Part shown: positions 53,055 to 61,966 of the stretch, piece by piece | Layout of the letters: every line of letters starts with the position of its first letter | Numbering within the stretch: the first letter of the stretch is position 1 | Source of the DNA: Patulibacter minatonensis DSM 18081 | Lineage (GTDB): Bacteria > Actinomycetota > Thermoleophilia > Solirubrobacterales > Solirubrobacteraceae | Assembly (NCBI RefSeq): GCF_000519325.1 | Contig: NZ_KI912613.1 | Coordinates: 3,801,859 to 3,865,858, forward strand | DNA length: 64,000 nucleotides | Direction: 5' to 3' | The notes under the pieces: generated by a model | What the model was told of the DNA's origin: nothing | What the model saw: only the letters and a program-made list of their open reading frames with translations | Database searches by the model: none | Position numbers and translations under genes: made by a program

Positions 53055-53606
53055 ATGACCGAAGCCCGCGATCGGCAGTTCGAGCGGACCGGCGGGACGG
53101 TGCTCCACGACGGGCGGATCGTCCACCTCGTCGAGGACACCTTCCGCTTCGCGGACGGCAAGGAGGTCAAGCGGGAGATCATCCGCACCTCCGGGTCGGT
53201 CGGGATCCTCGTCCACGACGGCACCGACCTGCTGCTGACGCGGCAGCCGCGCGAGGCGATCGGCCAGCCCGACAGCCTGGAGATCCCCGCCGGCCGGCTC
53301 GACAAGCCCGGCGAGCCGCCGATCGAGTGCGGGAAGCGCGAGCTGACGGAGGAGATCGGCTTCGCCGCGTCGGGGTGGCAGCCGATCCTCACCTTCCAGC
53401 CGTCCGTCGGGATCCTCGACGAGACCTGCCACCTGTTCTGCGCGTGGGACCTGGAGCCCGAGTGGAACGACAGCGGCGAGGACGAGCGCATCGAGATCGT
53501 GCGCTGGCCGGTCGACGACCTCGACGGTGCGCTGGAGCGGGTCTCCGACGGCAAGACGGTGATCGCCCTGCTGTGGGCCAAGGCCAACGGGCTGCCCGGC
53601 CTCTGA
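53055..53606 (+). CDS. Nudix hydrolase, ADP-ribose pyrophosphatase type
   Basis: 183 residues from ATG 53055, with TAGGTT ending 6 bases upstream. N-terminal swapped-strand region (GTVLHDGRIVHLVEDTFRF), then the Nudix box PAGRLDKPGEPPIECGKREL followed by TEEIGF. GILDETCHLFCA fits ADP-ribose hydrolases. It commonly sits next to xerD in actinobacteria. Confidence 0.9.
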   Translation: MTEARDRQFERTGGTVLHDGRIVHLVEDTFRFADGKEVKREIIRTSGSVGILVHDGTDLLLTRQPREAIGQPDSLEIPAGRLDKPGEPPIECGKRELTEEIGFAASGWQPILTFQPSVGILDETCHLFCAWDLEPEWNDSGEDERIEIVRWPVDDLDGALERVSDGKTVIALLWAKANGLPGL

Positions 53607-53701
53607 CCGCGCGCCCGGGACGCACGCCCGGTTGCACCGGGCGCACGGGCCGTTGCACCGCGCAGGGTCGCGGGCGGGGGAGGCGCATCAAGCCCCCGTC
53701 C

Positions 53702-54673
53702 ATGACCCCACCGCCCGCTGCGTCCACCACGCTCCCGACCGTCGAGACCCTCGTCCTCGACTTCCTGGCGTACCTCGAGTTCGAGCGCGGCCTCTCGCGC
53801 AACACGCTGGACGCGTACCGCTCCGACCTCGGGCAGTACGTGGCGTTCATGGACGGCCGGGACCACGGGGTGTTGACCGCGACGTCGGAAGACGTGACCG
53901 CGTTCCTGGACGAGCTGGCGGCCGGCAGCACGGCCGCGGACGGCACCGAGCGGCGCCCGGCGGCCGCCGCGACCGTCCAGCGCAAGGCCGCGTGCCTGCG
54001 GTCGTTCTACCGCCACGTGCGCCGCGAGGGGATCCTCGAGGCCGACCCCACCGCCGACGTCCGCGGCCCGCGCAAGCGCGAGCAGCTGCCCAAGGTGCTG
54101 ACCCGCGCAGAGGTGGCCAAGCTCCTCGCGATGCCCGGACGCGACGGGAGCGCCGAGCCGATCGTCCTGCGCGACAGTGCGATCCTCGAGCTGATGTACG
54201 CCTGCGGGCTGCGGGCCAGCGAGGCGACCGGCCTGGAGGTCGGCGACATCGACCTGGAGGACGCGATGCTCCGCGCCCGCGGCAAGGGCAGCAAGGAGCG
54301 GATGGTCCCCGTGGGCCGACGCGCGATCGACGCGCTGGTCCGCTATCTCCGCGACGCCCGGGGCGACCTCGTCGGCGGCGGCAGCGAGCGCGCCCTGTTC
54401 GTCAACGCCCGGGGGACGAAGCTCAGTCGGCAGGGGCTCTACAAGATCGTGCAGCGCCACGCCAAGAGCGCCGGGCTCGACGACCGCATGAGTCCGCACA
54501 CGCTCCGGCACAGCTTCGCGACGCACCTGCTCGCCGGGGGTTGCGACCTCCGGACCCTGCAGGAGATGCTCGGCCACGCCGACATCGCCACCACGCAGAT
54601 GTACACCCACCTCTCCGCGCAGCGCCTGCAGGACGTCTACCGCGATGCGCACCCACGGGCCCAGCACGCCTGA
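53702..54673 (+). CDS. xerD: Tyrosine recombinase XerD
   Basis: 323 residues from ATG 53702. Resolves chromosome dimers at dif. N-terminal core-binding SAM-like domain (FLAYLEFERGLSRNTLDAYR). Catalytic residues: Arg in YACGLRASEAT, Lys in ARGKGSKERMV, His and Arg in SPHTLRHSFATHLL, His in LGHADIATT and Tyr301 in QMYTHLS. Placement next to the Nudix gene and away from any mobile element supports housekeeping XerD rather than a phage integrase. Confidence 0.95.
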   Translation: MTPPPAASTTLPTVETLVLDFLAYLEFERGLSRNTLDAYRSDLGQYVAFMDGRDHGVLTATSEDVTAFLDELAAGSTAADGTERRPAAAATVQRKAACLRSFYRHVRREGILEADPTADVRGPRKREQLPKVLTRAEVAKLLAMPGRDGSAEPIVLRDSAILELMYACGLRASEATGLEVGDIDLEDAMLRARGKGSKERMVPVGRRAIDALVRYLRDARGDLVGGGSERALFVNARGTKLSRQGLYKIVQRHAKSAGLDDRMSPHTLRHSFATHLLAGGCDLRTLQEMLGHADIATTQMYTHLSAQRLQDVYRDAHPRAQHA

Positions 54674-54735
54674 CCGCGGCGGTCGCCCGGGGCGGCACTG
54701 CGCGCGCCGGGGGACGGGTGCGCCAGAATCGCCGC

Positions 54736-55470
54736 GTGGCCCCCGCACCCCGCACGCCTCGTCGTCTGCCACGACGTCCGATCACCGCACCCGGGACCCC
54801 GGTGCGTCGGCGGACGTGGTGGCGGGTCGGTCCGGCGGCCGTCGTCGTGTTCTGCGTCGTGATCCTGCTGGTGCCGCTGCTCGGCGGCGGGCGCGAGCGG
54901 ACCCCCGCGCGGGAGATCGTCCGGCCGGCACCGCCCAGCGGCGGGTTCATCAAGAAGAACGTCGGGCTCGGCACGCTCATGGACCTGCCGCGCGACCCGT
55001 GGAGCATCCGCGGCTGCGACGACCGCGGCGTGCCGCCCGACAAGGCGCAGCCGGACCTCGTCTGCGTCGTCACGAGCGGCCCGGGCGTCCTGTCGGTCTG
55101 GATCTACCCGCGCGGACGGAAGGGCCCGCGCGGCGAGCAGGCGCTCGACCTCGCGCGGCGTCGGCTGCTCTCCGCGGCGCGACAGCGCGACCGGTCGTTC
55201 CGCCGGATCGCCGCCGTGGTCACGCGGTACGACGGTCTGCCCGCGATCCAGATCCGCGGCACCGCCAAGATCGGCGACCGGCCCCGCACGATCCGGTCGA
55301 CGCACATCTTCGTCGGCGGCCGCGAGATCGTCGTCGACGCGTACGCGACGAACTCGTCGTTCCGCCGCGTCGACCAGACGGTGTTCCGCCCCGTCCTCCG
55401 CTCGCTGAGGATCGCCGACGACTGGCGCGTCGTCCGCGCCCAGGACGAGGTCCCGGGCCAGAGCCGGTGA
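54736..55470 (+). CDS. Single-pass membrane protein of unknown function
   Basis: 244 residues from GTG 54736 (GTG 54718 possible), with CAGAAT six bases upstream. A basic cytoplasmic N-terminus, one membrane segment (AAVVVFCVVILLVPLLGG) and an extracytoplasmic domain with two Cys (IRGCDDRG, DLVCVVTSG). Repeated beta strands (VLSVWIYPRGRKGP, AAVVTRYDGLPAIQIRGTAK). Family not recognised. It overlaps deoB as GTGA, so the two are coupled. Confidence 0.7.
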   Translation: MAPAPRTPRRLPRRPITAPGTPVRRRTWWRVGPAAVVVFCVVILLVPLLGGGRERTPAREIVRPAPPSGGFIKKNVGLGTLMDLPRDPWSIRGCDDRGVPPDKAQPDLVCVVTSGPGVLSVWIYPRGRKGPRGEQALDLARRRLLSAARQRDRSFRRIAAVVTRYDGLPAIQIRGTAKIGDRPRTIRSTHIFVGGREIVVDAYATNSSFRRVDQTVFRPVLRSLRIADDWRVVRAQDEVPGQSR

Positions 55471-56666
55471 CGGCACCGTCCGGGTCGCCCGCCCAGGCGC
55501 ACCGCCGGGCGTTCGTGGTGGTCCTCGACGCCTGCGGGGTCGGGGCGCTCCCGGACGCCGCGGACTACGGCGACGACGGCACGGACACCCTCGGCCACCT
55601 CGCGCGGATCGAGGGCGGGCTCGAGCTCCCGGTGCTCGGCGGGCTCGGCCTCGGGCGGCTCACGGACATCGCGGGGGTCCCGCCGTCCACGACGCCGGCG
55701 ATCCACGGGCGCCTCGCCGCGATCGGTCCGGGCAAGGACTCGATCGCCGGGCACCGGGGCCTCATGGGCGTCGCGCTCCCCGCGGCGTCGCCGCAGTGGC
55801 CCGACGGGGTGCCCGCCGACGAGCTCGCGGCGATGGAGCGGGCCGCCGGCCACCGGCTCCTCGCCGGGGCCGTGACCGACGGGCTCCGGGCGCTCGACCG
55901 GTGGGGCACCGAGCACCTCCGGACCGGGCGCCCGATCCTCTACACGTCCGCGGTGGACTCCGTGCTCCAGATCGCCGCGCACGTCGACCGCGTCCCCGTC
56001 GACGAGCTCCACGCGCTCTGCCGCCGGCTGCACGCGGGGCTCCCCGCGGAGCTCCGGCCCGCCCGCGTGGTCGCCCGGCCGTTCCGCGGCCCGGAGGGCG
56101 CCTTCGTCCGCACCCCCGGCCGGATCGACGTCGCGACCCCGCCGACGACGCCGTCGCACCTCGACGTGCTCCGCGACCGCGGGACGCCGGTCCACGGGGT
56201 CGGCAAGGTGGTCGACGTCTTCGCCGGACGCGGCTTCGACACGACGAGGACGGCGACCACGAACGCCGGCGCGATCGACGCCCTCGACGAGCTGCTCGGC
56301 ACCATGACGCGCGGGTTGGCGTTCGTGAACCTCGTGGAGACCGACGACCGCTTCGGGCACCGGAAGGACACCGCGGGGTTCCATGCGGCACTCCGCGACA
56401 TCGATGCGGCGACGGGGCGCTGGCTGGAGCGCCTGGGGCCGGAGGACCTCCTCGTCCTCACCGCCGACCACGGGGTCGACCCTGCGGCGCCGCACGCCTT
56501 CCACACGCGCGAGCACGCGCCGTTGCTGGCGGTCGCCGCCGGCCCGGACGGCACCGCCGTCCGAGCCCGTCACGACGGCGTGCTCGCGGACGTCGGCGCC
56601 ACGGTCGTGCGGTGGCTCACCGGCGCGGATGCGCCGGAGCTCCCCGGCCGGTCGTTCGTCGCCTGA
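55467..56666 (+). CDS. deoB: Phosphopentomutase
   Basis: 399 residues from GTG 55467. Interconverts ribose/deoxyribose 1- and 5-phosphates in nucleoside salvage. Manganese ligands are kept: VVLDACGVGALPDA (Asp), ETDDRFGH (Asp, His), TADHGVDP (Asp, His) and FHTREHAPLL (His). The activating phosphothreonine of the Bacillus enzyme (T85 in GKDTMTGHWE) is Ser here (GKDSIAGHRGLMG), still phosphorylatable, while the following TGHW positions are altered. YTSAVDSVLQIAAHVD matches the family. Confidence 0.93.
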   Translation: MTAPSGSPAQAHRRAFVVVLDACGVGALPDAADYGDDGTDTLGHLARIEGGLELPVLGGLGLGRLTDIAGVPPSTTPAIHGRLAAIGPGKDSIAGHRGLMGVALPAASPQWPDGVPADELAAMERAAGHRLLAGAVTDGLRALDRWGTEHLRTGRPILYTSAVDSVLQIAAHVDRVPVDELHALCRRLHAGLPAELRPARVVARPFRGPEGAFVRTPGRIDVATPPTTPSHLDVLRDRGTPVHGVGKVVDVFAGRGFDTTRTATTNAGAIDALDELLGTMTRGLAFVNLVETDDRFGHRKDTAGFHAALRDIDAATGRWLERLGPEDLLVLTADHGVDPAAPHAFHTREHAPLLAVAAGPDGTAVRARHDGVLADVGATVVRWLTGADAPELPGRSFVA

Positions 56667-56806
56667 CGGAGGCCGGTCGACGGGCGCACGACGGGGTGCC
56701 GTGCACCGGACCGGCCGGCGCCGATGGTCGGCGGTGCCGCGCGGCCGGATCCGCGCACCGCGCGCCGGGCGCGGGTCGCACGGGCCGAGCCACTACCGTC
56801 GACGTC

Positions 56807-57676
56807 GTGCCCGAGCTGCCCGAGGTGGAGACGATCACGCGCCAGCTCCGTCCGCACCTGGAAGGGCGGGTCGTCGAGGGCGTCGAGATCCTCGACCCGC
56901 GCTGGTGCGCCCCGGACGACGCCGCCGGGACCGAGGAGGCGCTCACCGGCCGCCGCCTGCTCCGGCTGGACCGGCGCGGCAAGCACGTGGCCTGGCGGAC
57001 CGACGGCGGCACGCTCCTGCTCCACCTGCGGATGACCGGGACCCTGCTCGTCGGGGCGGACGCCGACGTGCCGTACCAGCGCGTCGTGCTCGCCCTGGAC
57101 GACGGCACCGTCGTCCGGTTCTGCGACCCGCGACGGTTCGGGACCGGCCGCTGGTTCGACGACGACGCCGCGGCGACCGCGTATCTCGACGACCGCCTGG
57201 GCCCGGAGCCGCTCGGCGACGCGTTCGACGGCGCGGCGCTCCACGAGGCGGTTCGCCGGCGACGGTCGCCGATCAAGGCGCTCCTCCTCGACCAGCTCGT
57301 CGTCGCCGGGGTCGGGAACATCTACGCCGACGAGGCGCTGTTCTTCGCGCGGATCCACCCGCAGCGGCCGGGCGACCGGCTCACCCGCGCGCAGTGCACC
57401 GCGTTGGCCGAGGGCGTCCGGGTCTCGCTGCAGCACGGCATCGCGTCGGGCGGCGCCACGATCGACGACTTCCGCCACGTCGACGGCGTCGAGGGCTGGT
57501 TCCAGAACGACTTCCAGGTCCACCGCCGCGCCGGGCTGCCGTGCCCGGCGTGCGGGGCACCCGTGATCAAACGCGTCGTCGCCGGACGCGGGACCTACAG
57601 CTGCGACCGCTGCCAGCCGCGCCCACGGGCACGGCGGACGACGGCGCCGGGGCTCAGGCCCCGACGAGCTCCTTGA
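56807..57676 (+). CDS. mutM: Formamidopyrimidine-DNA glycosylase
   Basis: 289 residues from GTG 56807, with TACCGT 7 bases upstream. Removes 8-oxoguanine. The processed N-terminus is PELPEVET, so catalytic Pro and Glu are present. Further: the LHLRMTGTLL region, the Lys in KALLLDQLVVAGVGNIYADE, and a C-terminal zinc finger (CPACG ... CDRC). The last 23 bases overlap the convergent glutaredoxin gene. Confidence 0.96.
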   Translation: MPELPEVETITRQLRPHLEGRVVEGVEILDPRWCAPDDAAGTEEALTGRRLLRLDRRGKHVAWRTDGGTLLLHLRMTGTLLVGADADVPYQRVVLALDDGTVVRFCDPRRFGTGRWFDDDAAATAYLDDRLGPEPLGDAFDGAALHEAVRRRRSPIKALLLDQLVVAGVGNIYADEALFFARIHPQRPGDRLTRAQCTALAEGVRVSLQHGIASGGATIDDFRHVDGVEGWFQNDFQVHRRAGLPCPACGAPVIKRVVAGRGTYSCDRCQPRPRARRTTAPGLRPRRAP

Positions 57677-57908
57677 GGCGTCCCGACTTGTCGGCGGCGG
57701 AGAGCTCGTCGAACCCGCCGACGAGCTGGTCGTCGATGAGGATCTGCGGGAAGGTCATCATCCCCGTCTTCTTCGCGAGGTTCGCGCGGTCCTCGGGGTC
57801 GCGCCCGAGGTGGATCTCCTCGTACGGGAGGCCGCGGGCGTCGAGCAGCGCCTTGGCGCGGACGCAGAAGGGGCAGGCGTTCGTGGTGTAGACCGTGATC
57901 GAACTCAT
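57654..57908 (-). CDS. Glutaredoxin (dithiol type)
   Basis: 84 residues from ATG 57908. Thioredoxin fold with active-site CPFC (residues 12-15) and the MTFPQILIDDQLVGGFDEL cis-Pro/glutathione-binding region. The reductant may be glutathione, mycothiol or another thiol, depending on the organism. Overlaps mutM at 57654-57676; shares a compact divergent promoter with recO. Confidence 0.95.
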   Translation of the reverse strand: MSSITVYTTNACPFCVRAKALLDARGLPYEEIHLGRDPEDRANLAKKTGMMTFPQILIDDQLVGGFDELSAADKSGRLKELVGA

Positions 57909-57918
57909 GACTTCACAA

Positions 57919-57926
57919 AGTATAGT
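57919..57926. promoter_or_regulatory. Overlapping divergent -10 boxes of glutaredoxin and recO
   Basis: On the plus strand TATAGT (57921-57926) ends 6 bases before GTG 57933. On the minus strand TATACT (57924-57919) ends 10 bases before ATG 57908. The shared AGTATAGT is near-symmetric, and the genes are only 24 bases apart. Confidence 0.65.
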
Positions 57927-57932
57927 CACGCT

Positions 57933-58655
57933 GTGAGCGGCACTCGTGTGAGCACGGAGGCCGTCGTGCTCCGCTCCATGCGGTACGGCGAGGCCGACCG
58001 CATCATCCACGCGATCAGCCCCGAGCACGGCCGCGTCGGCGGCGTCGCCCGCGGCGCCCGCCGGCCGAAGAGCAAGCTCGGCGGCCGGCTCGAGCCGCTC
58101 GCGGTCGTCCGTCTCGAGCTGATCCGGGGACGCAGCGACCTCCACACCGTCGTCGGGGCGGACACCGTCGCCGTCCATCACCGGATCCTCACGAGCCACG
58201 CGGCGCTCACGCACGCCCAGCGGGCGTGCCACGTCGTCGACCGCACGGCCGCGCCGGACGAGCCCGCGGAGCGCGTGCACGGCCTGCTGCGCACCCTCCT
58301 GGCGTTGCTCGACGCCCGCCCGGACGCGGCGCACGAGGGGCTCCAGCTCGCGTTCCGGCTGAAGCTCCTCTACGCGCTCGGCGTCCCGCCGGCCCTCGGC
58401 GCCTGCGTCCGCTGCGGGCGCACCGAGCACCTCGTCGCGTTCGACGCCGCGGCCGGCGGCGTGGTGTGCGCGAGCTGCCAGGCCGGCGCGCCCGGGGTCG
58501 ACGCCGACGCGCTGCGCTTCATGGTGCAGGCCCTCGGCGCGCCGCTGTCGGAGGCCCCGTCGATCGACGACCGCCCGGCCCGGCAGGTGGCCCGCGCCTT
58601 CGAGGGGGTCGCGGCCCACCACCTCGGCGTCGACCTGCGCCCGCGCGACGACTGA
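57933..58655 (+). CDS. recO: DNA repair protein RecO
   Basis: 240 residues from GTG 57933 (GTG 57948 also possible; the -10 spacing favours 57933). RecF-pathway annealing factor that loads RecA with RecR. N-terminal OB fold (TEAVVLRSMRYGEADRIIHA, GRVGGVARGARRPKSKLGGR), helical middle, and a zinc motif CVRCG ... CASC near residue 155-180. Confidence 0.93.
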   Translation: MSGTRVSTEAVVLRSMRYGEADRIIHAISPEHGRVGGVARGARRPKSKLGGRLEPLAVVRLELIRGRSDLHTVVGADTVAVHHRILTSHAALTHAQRACHVVDRTAAPDEPAERVHGLLRTLLALLDARPDAAHEGLQLAFRLKLLYALGVPPALGACVRCGRTEHLVAFDAAAGGVVCASCQAGAPGVDADALRFMVQALGAPLSEAPSIDDRPARQVARAFEGVAAHHLGVDLRPRDD

Positions 58656-58736
58656 CCCGCGCCGGACACCGGCCGCACCGTGCCGGCTTCGTGCCGCACC
58701 GGGGCCCGTCCCGTCCGGGTGCGATCATGGGTCCTG

Positions 58737-59858
58737 ATGTCGGCCGTCGCCCCCACCCCGAGCCTCGGCGACCCGCACGCCCGGCGACGGGAGTTCGAGG
58801 CGTCGTTCCTCGCCCCGTCCGCCGCGCGCACGTGGCCCACGCGCCGGGCGGTCGAGGAGGCCGACGACCCGCTCCGCACACCGCTGCAGCGCGACCGCGA
58901 CCGCATCGTCCACAGCAAGGCGTTCCGGCGCCTGAAGCACAAGACGCAGGTCTTCCTCGCGCCGGAGGGCGATCACTACCGGACCCGGCTGACCCACACG
59001 CTCGAGGTCACGGGCATCGCGCGCACGGTCGCGCGGGCGCTCGCGCTCAACGAGGACCTCGTCGAGGCGATCGGCCTCGGCCACGACCTCGGGCACGCGC
59101 CGTTCGGGCACATCGGCGAGGAGGCCCTCGACGCCTGCCTCCAGGAGCACGGCCGGCACTTCCGGCACTGGGAGCACTCGGTACGGATCGTCACGGCGCT
59201 CGAGGACGCCCCCAGCACGGTCCGCGAGGTCGGCGGTCGCGCGCTGAACCTCTGCGGCGACGTCGTCGACGGGATCGCCTGCCACTCCGGTCGCGCGCCG
59301 ATGCCGCGCACGCTCGAGGGGCGGATCGTGCGGATCGTCGACCGCATCGCGTATCTCAACCACGACATCGACGACGCGATCCGCGCCGGGGTGCTGCGCG
59401 AGCGCGACCTCCCCACCGGCCCGATCGGCGAGCTCGGGCCGACGCCGTCACGGCGGATCGACCGCCTGGTGCAGGACCTCGTCGCCACCTCCGCCGAGCG
59501 GGGCGACATCGCGCAGGGCGACGCCGCCGGACAGGCGATGGACGAGCTCCGCACCTGGATGTTCAAGAACGTCTACCTCGCGCCGGACGCCCAGGACCAG
59601 CACCGCCGGGCCCACGACCTGGTGCGCCGGCTGTTCGACCACCACATCGAGACGCAGGCCCGCGACGACGACCCGGCCGCGGCGCGTCTGCCGCTCGGGA
59701 TCGACGACGGCGGCTGGGACCAGTACCACGTCCAGCGCGAGGCCGATCCCGACGCCGACGCGCTGCAGCGCGCCACCGACTGGGTCGCGGGGATGACCGA
59801 CCGCTACGCCCTGCGCGCGTACGCGGACCTCGTGATCCCCCGCGTCCACGCGGGCTGA
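58737..59858 (+). CDS. dgt: dGTPase-like dNTP triphosphohydrolase (HD superfamily)
   Basis: 373 residues from ATG 58737. Hydrolyses dNTPs to nucleoside and triphosphate. The HD metal set is visible: His in RTRLTHTLEVTGIAR, His-Asp in AIGLGHDLGHAPFGHIGE and Asp in RIVDRIAYLNHDIDD. DRDRIVHSKAFRRLKHKTQV is the conserved N-terminal signature. dgt directly before dnaG is typical of actinobacteria. Confidence 0.94.
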   Translation: MSAVAPTPSLGDPHARRREFEASFLAPSAARTWPTRRAVEEADDPLRTPLQRDRDRIVHSKAFRRLKHKTQVFLAPEGDHYRTRLTHTLEVTGIARTVARALALNEDLVEAIGLGHDLGHAPFGHIGEEALDACLQEHGRHFRHWEHSVRIVTALEDAPSTVREVGGRALNLCGDVVDGIACHSGRAPMPRTLEGRIVRIVDRIAYLNHDIDDAIRAGVLRERDLPTGPIGELGPTPSRRIDRLVQDLVATSAERGDIAQGDAAGQAMDELRTWMFKNVYLAPDAQDQHRRAHDLVRRLFDHHIETQARDDDPAAARLPLGIDDGGWDQYHVQREADPDADALQRATDWVAGMTDRYALRAYADLVIPRVHAG

Positions 59859-59877
59859 GGCGGGGCGCACCACCGCC

Positions 59878-61878
59878 GTGCCCCGCTACGCCCGGGAGGA
59901 CCTCGACCGGATCCGCGACGCGATCGACTTCGCGTCGCTGATCGAGGCGCGGGTCGAGCTGCGTCGTGCCGGCACGGGCCGCATGACGGGGCTCTGCCCG
60001 TTCCACGACGAGCGGACGCCGAGCTTCTCGGTCAACGTCGACGACAAGCTCTTCCACTGCTTCGGCTGCGGCGAGGGCGGCGACCTCTTCAAGTACGTCG
60101 AGCTGATCGAGGGCGTCGACTTCAACGGGGCCGTCGAGCTCCTGGCCGACAAGGCCGGGATCCAGCTGAAGACGGAGGAGGAGGATCCGGAGACCGCCGC
60201 CCGCCGGGCCCGGGAGCGCCGGCTGCTCGAGCTCCTGGACCGCACCAACCGCTTCTACGAGCGCCAGCTGTGGGACTCCGCCGAGGGCGCCCAGGCGCGG
60301 GCCGAGCTCCAGCGCCGCGGGCTCGATCCCGCGCTGCTGAAGGAGTTCCGCGTCGGCTACGCGCCGAGCCAGTGGGACAAGGTCCTGATCGGCTCGCGCC
60401 ACGCGGGCTACACGGAGGACGAGATGGTCGCCGCTGGCGTCGTGCAGCGCAAGCACGACAACCCGCAGCGGATGTTCGACCGCTTCCGTCGGCGGATCAT
60501 GTTCCCGCTCGCCGACCGCCGCGGCCGGATCCTCGGCTTCGGCGGCCGCGCACTGGGGCCGGACCAGAAGCCGAAGTACATCAACAGCTCCGACGGCGTC
60601 GTCTACCGCAAGGGCCGGCACCTGTTCGCCGCCCACCACGCCCGCAAGCAGGCCGCGCGCACGGGGGAGGTCATCCTCTGCGAGGGCTACACCGACGTCA
60701 TCGCGCTGCACCAAGCGGGACTGACGAACGCCGTCGGCCTGATGGGCACGGCCCTGACGCCGGAGCAGGTCCAGGCGCTCGGCAAGCTCGCCCCGTCGGT
60801 GATCCTCGCCCTCGACGCCGACCGCGCCGGCCGCGAGGCGATGCTCCGCGCCGCGCAGCTCGCCGCCGGGTCGGGCCTGAAGCTGCGGGTCGTCCTGATG
60901 CCCGACGGCATGGATCCGGCCGACCTCCTCGTCAAGCGGGGAACCGAGGCCATCAAGCGCGCGTTCGAGGAGCCGATGGCGCTCGGCCGGTTCCACGTCG
61001 GCCACGTGCTCGCGCAGGCGGACCTCTCGTCGGCCGAGGGCAAGGACCGCGCGATCGAGGACCTGCGGCCGGTCTTCGCGCAGCAGGCGCCGGGTGTCCT
61101 GCGGATGGAGCTCATGCGCGAGGCCGCCGGCCGGCTCCGGCTGGACCCGGCCGCGTTCCAGTCGTTCCTCGAGAACGCGCCGCCCGCGACGGCGGGGCCG
61201 CGGACGGCTGCCGGTCCGGTCGGGGGGACGGGCGGCCGGCCGCCGGGCGGCGGCGCGCGTCCCGGGGACGGCAGCGGACCGGGGTCCCGCGGCGTGCACC
61301 CGGACGGTCGGGCGGAGCACGGGTCGTGGCAGGGCGACGGCGCGGGTCGGGGACCCCGGCAGGGTGGTCGCCCCGGGGCCGGGGCCGGGGCCGCGCCCCG
61401 TCCGCCGGCCCCGCGTCCGCCCGTGCCCTCGGGGCAGGCCGGCGGCGACCCGGTCATGCGCCTCGAGCTGTCGTTCCTCGCCGAGTGCTGGGCCGCCGGG
61501 ACCGAGGCGGCGGAGCTCCTCGACGACCGGCGGATCCGGACCCAGATGCGCGGCGACGCCCACCGCGCGGCGGCGATCGCGCTCCGCGACGCCCTGCGCG
61601 CCGGAGCGGACCGGCCGCAGCCCACCGACGACTCCTCGCGGCTCGTGCTCGACGTCGTGCTGCAGAAGGCCGCGCTCGTCGAGCACCCGTCCTGCGCCGC
61701 CGCCGAGCTCTGCGGGCTCGAGCTCGAGCTCGGGATCGTCAACGAGGCCCTCCGCTCCGGTCGCGGGCTGGCGGAGGGCGGCTCCCAGCACGACCTCGTG
61801 ATGCGCCGCCTCGAGCTCAAGCAGCGCATCGACCGCGGGGCGGGGGAGATCTGGAAGGGCCCGCGCCGCACCGCCTGA
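59878..61878 (+). CDS. dnaG: DNA primase
   Basis: 666 residues from GTG 59878. N-terminal zinc-binding domain (CPFHDERTPSFSVN, then HCFGCGEGGD), TOPRIM core with EGYTDVIALHQAG and ALDADRAGREAML, and a C-terminal helicase-interaction domain after residue ~525. A Gly/Pro/Arg-rich linker of ~85 residues (about 440-525) separates core and C-terminal domain, longer than usual. Follows dgt after 19 bases. Confidence 0.96.
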   Translation: MPRYAREDLDRIRDAIDFASLIEARVELRRAGTGRMTGLCPFHDERTPSFSVNVDDKLFHCFGCGEGGDLFKYVELIEGVDFNGAVELLADKAGIQLKTEEEDPETAARRARERRLLELLDRTNRFYERQLWDSAEGAQARAELQRRGLDPALLKEFRVGYAPSQWDKVLIGSRHAGYTEDEMVAAGVVQRKHDNPQRMFDRFRRRIMFPLADRRGRILGFGGRALGPDQKPKYINSSDGVVYRKGRHLFAAHHARKQAARTGEVILCEGYTDVIALHQAGLTNAVGLMGTALTPEQVQALGKLAPSVILALDADRAGREAMLRAAQLAAGSGLKLRVVLMPDGMDPADLLVKRGTEAIKRAFEEPMALGRFHVGHVLAQADLSSAEGKDRAIEDLRPVFAQQAPGVLRMELMREAAGRLRLDPAAFQSFLENAPPATAGPRTAAGPVGGTGGRPPGGGARPGDGSGPGSRGVHPDGRAEHGSWQGDGAGRGPRQGGRPGAGAGAAPRPPAPRPPVPSGQAGGDPVMRLELSFLAECWAAGTEAAELLDDRRIRTQMRGDAHRAAAIALRDALRAGADRPQPTDDSSRLVLDVVLQKAALVEHPSCAAAELCGLELELGIVNEALRSGRGLAEGGSQHDLVMRRLELKQRIDRGAGEIWKGPRRTA

Positions 61879-61966
61879 GGACGCCGGGGGGACCGGTCAC
61901 CGGCCGCACCCGCAACGGGTAGGCTGCTCGCGCCCGTATTCCGTCCCGTCGTCCCCTGGGGAGCAC

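Noticed and set aside
53702-54673. Phage-type integrase marking a mobile element
   Set aside because: The protein has XerD length and motifs, housekeeping neighbours (Nudix, deoB, mutM), and no tRNA or attachment repeats.
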